NCBI GenBank assembly: GCA_019416775.1
Contig: DXWR01000265.1
Coordinates: 1 to 6,842, forward strand
Length of the DNA stretch: 6,842 nucleotides
Reading direction: 5' to 3'
Source of the DNA: Oscillospiraceae bacterium
GTDB lineage: Bacteria; Bacillota; Clostridia; Oscillospirales; Ruminococcaceae
Positions 1 through 4,600 of the stretch are shown in pieces. The position numbers were made by a program, and so were the translations under genes. Under the pieces are notes generated by a model, which was not told the origin of the DNA, searched no databases, and worked only from the letters and a program-made list of their open reading frames with translations. Positions within the stretch are counted from its first letter, which is position 1; each line of letters starts with the position of its first letter.

Positions 1-24
1 GTCTATGGATTTATAGTGAAACTG

Positions 25-53
25 TTGCAAAGGAAGTAGAAATTTGGTATGAT
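25..53 (+). promoter_or_regulatory. Sigma-A-type promoter of the PHP phosphatase gene
   Basis: A -35 like TTGCAA (25-30) and a -10 like TATGAT (48-53) are separated by 17 bases, and a TGG (45-47) directly before the -10 makes an extended -10 element. Transcription would start near 60, leaving a leader of under 20 bases before the ribosome binding site. With the terminator after the gene, this makes the phosphatase look monocistronic. Read by eye from consensus matches. Confidence 0.6.
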
Positions 54-77
54 AAAAAAGAATAGGAGGATATTGCG

Positions 78-794
78 ATGCGCGTAGATTTTCATTCTCA
101 TGTAGTGCCTGGAGTGGATGATGGTTCCCAGAATACTGATATGAGCCTTCAAATGCTGCATAGTATGCGGCAGCAGGGAACGGATTTGGTAGTGGCTACT
201 CCCCACTTTTATATGGGACGCACCGCACCGGAAGAATATCTGGAAAAAATCTCCGATGCCTGCTATCTTCTTCGGGAAGCGATTCAAAAAAGCGGGGAAG
301 AAGTACCCCAAATGGTGTTGGGCTATGAGGTATATTACTTTAAGGGAATTTCTCAAGCCAACTTTATCAACCTCTTTACCATCGGCAACAGCTCCTATAT
401 TCTGTTGGAACTGCCTACCCGTCCATTGACAAACGCCGATGTAGAGGACATTTACCGGATTCGAGCCAATCAGGGTTTGACTCCTATTCTGGCCCATGTA
501 GAGCGCTATCTGGCGTTTGAGCATTTTGATTTTTTGCAGGATATGATCCGGCAAGGGGAACTGCTGGCTCAGATCAATGCAGATTCTTTGCTGCGATGGA
601 GCACCCGGAAAAAGGCATTGGATTTTTTAAAGAGCGGCAGTGCACAGTTTGTGGGAAGTGATGCCCACAATATAGAGCAGCGCGCTCCTCGTCTGGGGGA
701 AGCAATGGCCATGATCGAAAAAAAGGCCGGCAAAGAACTGGTGCAGCGCATTGACCGGGATTCGGAAAAATTGATCCAGGAGTGCTTGAGATAA
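78..794 (+). CDS. PHP-family tyrosine-protein phosphatase, CpsB/CapC/YwqE-like
   Basis: This 238-residue protein is a metal-dependent PHP-superfamily phosphatase of the CpsB/YwqE type. In characterised members it removes phosphate from tyrosine residues of the BY-kinase (CpsD/YwqD) that controls capsule or exopolysaccharide export. The metal-binding set is complete: HSH in the N-terminal motif (H6, H8) followed by PGVDDGS (11-17), TPH at 41-43, GYE at 82-84, LLEL around E111, AHVERY with H140, QINADSL at 165-171 and GSDAH at 193-197. Length matches the family (about 240-255). No signal peptide or membrane segment is seen, so it should be cytoplasmic. The ATG has AGGAGGA seven bases upstream (64-70). 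It has its own promoter and terminator, and neither the cognate kinase nor CpsC is in the window, so its target is unknown. The family call is firm; a link to capsule control is inference. Confidence 0.93.
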   Translation: MRVDFHSHVVPGVDDGSQNTDMSLQMLHSMRQQGTDLVVATPHFYMGRTAPEEYLEKISDACYLLREAIQKSGEEVPQMVLGYEVYYFKGISQANFINLFTIGNSSYILLELPTRPLTNADVEDIYRIRANQGLTPILAHVERYLAFEHFDFLQDMIRQGELLAQINADSLLRWSTRKKALDFLKSGSAQFVGSDAHNIEQRAPRLGEAMAMIEKKAGKELVQRIDRDSEKLIQECLR

Positions 795-866
795 TATGAA
801 TTGGGTTATGAAACAAACAACACCTTTAGGATTATTTGATCTGCAAGATGGAACGCATTTTTTGGT

Positions 867-904
867 TAGATCGGAGGCATAACGAGCTTCCGATCTACTT
901 TTTT
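867..904 (+). terminator. Intrinsic terminator after the PHP phosphatase gene
   Basis: Left arm TAGATCGGAGGC (867-878) pairs with GCTTCCGATCTA (886-897): 11 Watson-Crick pairs and one G-T pair, with a seven-base loop, followed by CTTTTTT (898-904). This is a textbook rho-independent terminator. It isolates the phosphatase gene from the operon that starts at about 919. Confidence 0.9.
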
Positions 905-918
905 GCCCGAAACCGTCC

Positions 919-947
919 TTGTGTTTTGCTGGGAAACTGTGTATAAT
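919..947 (+). promoter_or_regulatory. Promoter of the comM - dCMP deaminase - aroK operon
   Basis: A perfect -10 TATAAT (942-947) lies 17 bases after a poor -35 TTGTGT (919-924). It sits just downstream of the preceding terminator and about 36 bases ahead of the comM start, implying a leader of roughly 30 bases. The -10 is convincing; the -35 matches only at its TTG. Confidence 0.55.
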
Positions 948-982
948 GAAAATGATAAAAAAAGGAAAGGAAGGCTGGGAAG

Positions 983-2518
983 ATGGGAATCCGACTGCTT
1001 CACAGTATGGCTTGCTTTGGCATGAACGCATATCTGATCCAGGTGGAGACTGATATTCTTCGCGGCCTTCCCAACTTTACCGTGGTAGGGTTGCCGGATG
1101 CAGCGGTCAAAGAAAGCCGGGACCGGGTGCGGTTCGTTTTTAAAAACTGTGGCTTTTCCTTTCCCAATGGGCGGATCACCGTTAATTTGGCCCCTGCCGA
1201 TTTGAAAAAAAGCGGTTCTTCCTTTGATTTGCCCATTTTTTTGGGAATTCTTCTTTCCAGCGGACAAATTTCGGACGCAGGATTGGAGGACGCCGCTTTC
1301 GTAGGGGAATTGTCCCTGTCCGGAAAATTATCTCCGGTCAACGGAGTGCTGCCGATGGTGTTGGCTGCCAAGGAGGCGGGGATCAAAAAGATCTTCCTCC
1401 CGGCGGAAAACCAGCAGGAAGCTGCCGTGGTGCGGGATATGGAAATTTACGGCTTAGAGCACGTAAACCAGCTGCTTGGGTTTTTGGAAGGGAGAACGAA
1501 ACTCACCCCAGTCCATTACGCCCAGCCAAAATCCGCAGAAGAGGTGCTGGCTCCTGACTTTGCCGATGTCAAAGGACAGCCAGTAGCCCGCCGGGCGGTG
1601 GAAGTGGCAGTGGCCGGCGGACACAATCTGCTGCTCATTGGTTCGCCGGGAGCAGGGAAGTCCATGCTGGCAAAACGAATTCCAGGCATTCTTCCTCCGA
1701 TGACCTTTGAAGAATCCATTGAAACCAGCCGGATCTATTCCATCGCCGGCCTGCTCAGCAGCAAGCAGCCCCTAATCACTGTTCGGCCTTTCCGGGCTCC
1801 CCACCACTCCATATCCGCAGCAGGATTGTCCGGTGGCGGCACCATTCCTCAACCGGGGGAGATCAGTCTGGCTCATAACGGAGTACTGTTTTTGGACGAA
1901 CTGCCGGAATTTAACCGGCAGGCCATTGAGGTCCTTCGTCAGCCCATGGAGGACGGTGTTGTCACAATTTCCCGGGTTCAGGGCACTCTGACCTATCCTT
2001 GCCGGGTGATGGTAGTGGCGGCTATGAATCCTTGTCCCTGCGGCTATTTTGGCCATCCTACCCGGGCCTGCACCTGTGAACGGGGTGTGGTGAGTAAATA
2101 CTTAAATCGAATCAGCGGTCCGCTGTTGGACCGATTGGATTTACATATTGATGTGCCACCGGTGGATTATGACAGTTTGGCCAGCCATCAAAAGTCGGAA
2201 TCTTCTTCCCAGATCCGCAAACGAGTGATGAAGGTGCGGCAGATTCAGCAGCAGCGGTTTGCCGGAAAGGGGATTTATACCAACGCTCAAATTCCTCCGG
2301 GTTTGCTGGAAGAGAGCTGTCCCATGGACGATGGGGCAAAAGCCATGCTGAAAAGCGCCTTTGAACGGTTGGGGCTGTCCGGGCGGGCTTATGACCGGAT
2401 TTTAAAAGTAGCCCGCACCGTCGCCGATTTGGAGGAAAGCGATATCATCCGCCGTCCTCACATTGCAGAAGCCATTCAATATCGCAGCCTGGACCGAAAA
2501 TACTGGTCCCGGATGTAA
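983..2518 (+). CDS. comM: YifB/ComM family Mg-chelatase-like AAA+ ATPase
   Basis: This 511-residue protein belongs to the ComM/YifB family. In naturally transformable bacteria ComM is a hexameric helicase that drives branch migration during recombination of incoming DNA; in other bacteria its role is less clear. The N-terminal third (about 20-140) is the Lon-protease-like ChlI domain seen in this family. The central Mg-chelatase AAA+ domain has Walker A GSPGAGKS (220-227), Walker B VLFLDE (301-306) and an arginine-finger-like LLDRLDLHI (381-389). A CPC...CTC cysteine cluster (C351, C353, C363, C365) could bind zinc. The C-terminal domain ends with LSGRAYDRILKVARTVADL-like sensor-2 residues (465-483). 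Length is usual for the family. The ATG at 983 has GGAAGG (969-974) eight bases upstream. It is first in an operon with a dCMP deaminase and shikimate kinase. The family name is secure, but a role in competence here is not shown. Confidence 0.95.
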   Translation: MGIRLLHSMACFGMNAYLIQVETDILRGLPNFTVVGLPDAAVKESRDRVRFVFKNCGFSFPNGRITVNLAPADLKKSGSSFDLPIFLGILLSSGQISDAGLEDAAFVGELSLSGKLSPVNGVLPMVLAAKEAGIKKIFLPAENQQEAAVVRDMEIYGLEHVNQLLGFLEGRTKLTPVHYAQPKSAEEVLAPDFADVKGQPVARRAVEVAVAGGHNLLLIGSPGAGKSMLAKRIPGILPPMTFEESIETSRIYSIAGLLSSKQPLITVRPFRAPHHSISAAGLSGGGTIPQPGEISLAHNGVLFLDELPEFNRQAIEVLRQPMEDGVVTISRVQGTLTYPCRVMVVAAMNPCPCGYFGHPTRACTCERGVVSKYLNRISGPLLDRLDLHIDVPPVDYDSLASHQKSESSSQIRKRVMKVRQIQQQRFAGKGIYTNAQIPPGLLEESCPMDDGAKAMLKSAFERLGLSGRAYDRILKVARTVADLEESDIIRRPHIAEAIQYRSLDRKYWSRM

Positions 2519-2543
2519 ATGATCCAAGAACAGGAGGCAGAGT

Positions 2544-3029
2544 ATGAGCGAAAAACGCAAAGGATATCTGACCTGGGACGCTTACTTTATGGGCATTGCC
2601 TTGCTCAGTGCCCAGCGCAGTAAGGACAGCAGCACCCAGGTGGGAAGCTGCATCGTAAATGAAGACAACAAGATCCTTTCTATGGGGTATAACGGCATGC
2701 CCACCGGCTGTGACGACGATGAAATGCCTTGGAATCGGGATGGGGATACCCTCAATTCCAAGTATGCCTTTGTGTGCCACGCGGAGCTCAATGCCATTTT
2801 AAATTACAGCGGCGGCAGCTTAAAGGGTACCCGGATCTACAGCACCCTTTTCCCCTGCAATGAATGTGCCAAGGCCATTATTCAAAGCGGCATTCGGGAA
2901 GTGATTTATCTGTCGGACAAATATGCCGATACCGACGGCGTCCGGGCTAGCAAGCGGATGTTTGACCTAGTGGGGATTAAGTATCGGGAATATGTCCCTG
3001 CGGGGCAAACCGTCACGCTACACCTGTAA
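2544..3029 (+). CDS. comEB: Deoxycytidylate (dCMP) deaminase
   Basis: This 161-residue cytoplasmic enzyme deaminates dCMP to dUMP, the substrate of thymidylate synthase, so it feeds dTTP synthesis. The zinc-dependent deaminase signature is complete: CHAE at 78-81 (H79 as ligand, E81 as proton shuttle) and PCNEC at 104-108 (C105 and C108 as ligands). Family hallmarks are SKDSSTQVG at 26-34 and GYNGMPTGCDDDEMPW at 48-63; the latter is typical of the T4/human-type dCMP deaminases rather than cytidine or tRNA adenosine deaminases. Those relatives are allosterically controlled by dCTP and dTTP, but this cannot be proven here. The ATG has AGGAGG (2532-2537) six bases upstream. The gene starts 25 bases after comM and ends 17 bases before shikimate kinase, so it is co-transcribed with both. 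The symbol follows the Bacillus ComEB name, which does not imply a competence role. Confidence 0.93.
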   Translation: MSEKRKGYLTWDAYFMGIALLSAQRSKDSSTQVGSCIVNEDNKILSMGYNGMPTGCDDDEMPWNRDGDTLNSKYAFVCHAELNAILNYSGGSLKGTRIYSTLFPCNECAKAIIQSGIREVIYLSDKYADTDGVRASKRMFDLVGIKYREYVPAGQTVTLHL

Positions 3030-3033
3030 GGAA

Positions 3034-3039
3034 AGGAAG
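3034..3039 (+). promoter_or_regulatory. Ribosome binding site fixing the TTG start of aroK
   Basis: AGGAAG, seven bases before the TTG at 3047, sits in the purine-rich gap after the dCMP deaminase stop. The next in-frame ATG (residue 10) falls inside the P-loop, so the TTG is the only workable start. Confidence 0.7.
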
Positions 3040-3046
3040 AACCAGT

Positions 3047-3547
3047 TTGAACAATCTCTATCTCTGCGGCTTTATGGGCTGTGGAAAAACCACCATCGGT
3101 CAGGCTTTTGCCAAAAAGCAGGGCCGGAAATACCTGGATTTGGATCAGCTGTTGGTTCAGCGTCAGGGCAGAACCATTCCGGAAATCTTCGCTCAGGACG
3201 GGGAAGAAGGATTTCGGACGATCGAACAGGAAACCTTGCTTTCCACCCAAGAATACAAAGGTGCGGTGATCTCCACCGGCGGGGGCATTCTCACCAAGCG
3301 AGAAAACGGCGCCATCTGCAACCGACTGGGGGTGTTGGTGTTTTTGGATCTGCCCTTTGAACTCTGTTATCAGCGGATCGCCGGGGACACCAATCGTCCT
3401 CTGGTAATGCAAAACACCAAGGAGCAGTTGGAAGATTTATTCAACCGGCGGAGAACGGTATACTTGGCGGAAAGCGGGTTGGTGCTGGACGCCACCGGTT
3501 CGGTGCAGGAGATTGTAGCGCGGCTGGAGCAGTCACTAAAAAGATAA
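3047..3547 (+). CDS. aroK: Shikimate kinase
   Basis: This 166-residue enzyme uses ATP to phosphorylate shikimate to shikimate 3-phosphate, the fifth step of the chorismate pathway to aromatic amino acids. All family marks are present: Walker A GFMGCGKTT (8-16); the shikimate-binding aspartate in YLDLD (D33, equivalent to D34 of E. coli AroK); an arginine in EGFRTIE (R57); the STGGG loop (76-80); the lid arginine in NRPL (R117); and RRRTVY (134-139) with another substrate or adenine contact. Length is normal for a stand-alone shikimate kinase. The start is TTG with AGGAAG seven bases upstream, which may give modest translation. It is last in the comM operon and is followed 13 bases later by the shared terminator. 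No other shikimate-pathway gene is in the window. Confidence 0.95.
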   Translation: MNNLYLCGFMGCGKTTIGQAFAKKQGRKYLDLDQLLVQRQGRTIPEIFAQDGEEGFRTIEQETLLSTQEYKGAVISTGGGILTKRENGAICNRLGVLVFLDLPFELCYQRIAGDTNRPLVMQNTKEQLEDLFNRRRTVYLAESGLVLDATGSVQEIVARLEQSLKR

Positions 3548-3560
3548 AAGTAAAAAAGAA

Positions 3561-3615
3561 TCCCAACGGTCTCGGTGAAGCGTCACCGAAAAGCCGTTGG
3601 GAATTTTTATTTTTT
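3561..3615. terminator. Bidirectional intrinsic terminator between convergent operons
   Basis: The outer arm TCCCAACGG (3561-3569) pairs with CCGTTGGGA (3594-3602), and the inner arm TCGGTGA (3572-3578) pairs with TCACCGA (3583-3589) around an AGCG loop. A T-run follows on the + strand (3604-3615, broken by one A), and an A-run precedes the hairpin (about 3546-3560), giving a T-run for - strand transcripts. It lies 13 bases after the aroK stop and about 4 bases after the methyltransferase stop, so it serves both operons. Confidence 0.88.
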
Positions 3616-4386
3616 GGCTTGTACCTGAATCCGCCGGAAAGTTTCAAAACAGCGGCCGTCCGGCTGTATGGTGCGGCGTATCATTTGCTGTACCGTTTTC
3701 TCTCGAAAGGCGGATTTCAAATCTTTCGGCAGGGGTTGCAAAAAGGGAACCAGGCTGGGTTGATCAATCCAACGAATCATGGAATCTGAATCGGCAAAAT
3801 ACCGGTCGGCATTCACTTCCTTTACCTGAATTTCAGAAAACCCGGCTTGTTTGGCTAAGGTACGATATTCTTCCAATGTTGGCATATACCAGGGCCATGA
3901 GAATTGTGTAAAGAAAGGCTTATAGGGAATTTGATTCATCAATTCCTTCACTACCGCAAAAAAATGAGAGCAGTTTCCGTTTCCGGCAAAATTCCAAAGC
4001 AGTTTTCCATTTGGCTTGAGAGCACAGTGAGCTGCGTGCAACAACCGCCGGTGATCCAAAACCCAATGCAGAGCGGCATTGGAGAAAATCACATCGAATT
4101 CTTCTCGGAAATCCATGGCGTTGATGTCCATCTGCAGAAAAGAAAGGTTACTCCCTTCTCTTTGTTTGGCTGCTTGGATCATGCCGGCAGAAGCATCGAT
4201 GCCCAATACGTTACCGTGCGGCACCAGCTGCGCTAACTGTTGGGTCAATCGTCCATCACCGCAGCCTAGATCTAAAATCGATTCCGTGCCGGAAAGGGAA
4301 AGCAAAGACATTAACTCCTGCCCCCATTGGGTTTGATGGGCAGAGGCTTTTTCGTATTGGCTGCCGCTAAATTCAAAGTGAAGCAT
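3607..4386 (-). CDS. Class I SAM-dependent methyltransferase (Tam/UbiE/BioC-like)
   Basis: This is a 259-residue class I methyltransferase. Motif I is LDLGCGDG (38-45). The ribose-binding acidic residue is D64 in LGIDAS, followed by MDINAMDF (86-93), which is typical of the adenine-contact region. Motif IV is DVIFSNAALHWV (98-109), and CALKPNGKLLWNF (121-133) forms the post-IV strand. The SNAALHWV stretch and overall layout resemble trans-aconitate methyltransferase and BioC-type carboxyl methyltransferases, but substrate choice cannot be read from these motifs. No membrane segment is visible. I chose the ATG at 4386 because AAAGGAAA (4392-4399) sits five bases upstream; an in-frame upstream start at 4434 would add 16 residues and overlap the ferredoxin gene. 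It is last in the - strand operon, 14 bases after the ferredoxin stop, which suggests it acts on the same product or pathway (inference). Confidence 0.9.
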   Translation of the reverse strand: MLHFEFSGSQYEKASAHQTQWGQELMSLLSLSGTESILDLGCGDGRLTQQLAQLVPHGNVLGIDASAGMIQAAKQREGSNLSFLQMDINAMDFREEFDVIFSNAALHWVLDHRRLLHAAHCALKPNGKLLWNFAGNGNCSHFFAVVKELMNQIPYKPFFTQFSWPWYMPTLEEYRTLAKQAGFSEIQVKEVNADRYFADSDSMIRWIDQPSLVPFLQPLPKDLKSAFREKTVQQMIRRTIQPDGRCFETFRRIQVQAKK

Positions 4387-4400
4387 TTGGATTTCCTTTC

Positions 4401-4589
4401 TTAGGATTTGGGAATAGGACACACCTGTACGCATCGTTTACAACCAATGCAGAGAGTTTCCGAGATCATGGGATATTCAAATCCCTCTTCATCCTCTATC
4501 ATTTGGATGGCGTGGGCGGGGCAGATGGAATAGCAGGCGGTGCAGCCGCAGCAATCTTCTTTGGATTGATATAAAATGGGAACATTCAT
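4401..4589 (-). CDS. Small 2x[4Fe-4S] ferredoxin-like protein, split FrhB N-terminal module
   Basis: This 62-residue protein has two complete [4Fe-4S] ligand sets: C13, C16, C19 and C23 followed by Pro, and C47, C50, C53 and C57 followed by Pro. It should carry low-potential electrons in the cytoplasm. The start (MNVPILY, then CCGCTACYSICP), the acidic EDEEGFEYP (32-40) between the clusters and the abrupt end after CPIPKS match the ferredoxin segment that normally opens FrhB/F420-dehydrogenase-beta-like proteins. Here it is a separate gene directly downstream of the fusion that carries the rest of such a protein. The ATG at 4589 has AGGTGA (4595-4600) upstream; a GTG at 4598 would add three residues and give a 4-base GTGA overlap with the preceding stop. 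The likely partner is the upstream fusion (inference). Confidence 0.88.
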   Translation of the reverse strand: MNVPILYQSKEDCCGCTACYSICPAHAIQMIEDEEGFEYPMISETLCIGCKRCVQVCPIPKS

Positions 4590-4594
4590 GGAAT

Positions 4595-4600
4595 TCACCT
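4595..4600 (-). promoter_or_regulatory. Ribosome binding site favouring the ATG start of the ferredoxin
   Basis: On the - strand AGGTGA is followed by five bases and then the ATG at 4589. It overlaps both the possible GTG start (4598) and the stop codon of the upstream fusion gene, so translation of the two is probably coupled. The sequence ahead of the GTG is a weaker site. Confidence 0.5.

Noticed and set aside
3..554. 183-codon - strand open frame opposite the PHP phosphatase
   Set aside because: The + strand frame has every PHP metal-binding motif plus promoter and ribosome binding site; the antisense frame has no recognisable motif.
2992..3360. 122-codon + strand open frame overlapping the dCMP deaminase end and shikimate kinase
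   Set aside because: It is out of frame with two clear enzymes that carry full catalytic motifs, has no domain I recognise and no good ribosome binding site.
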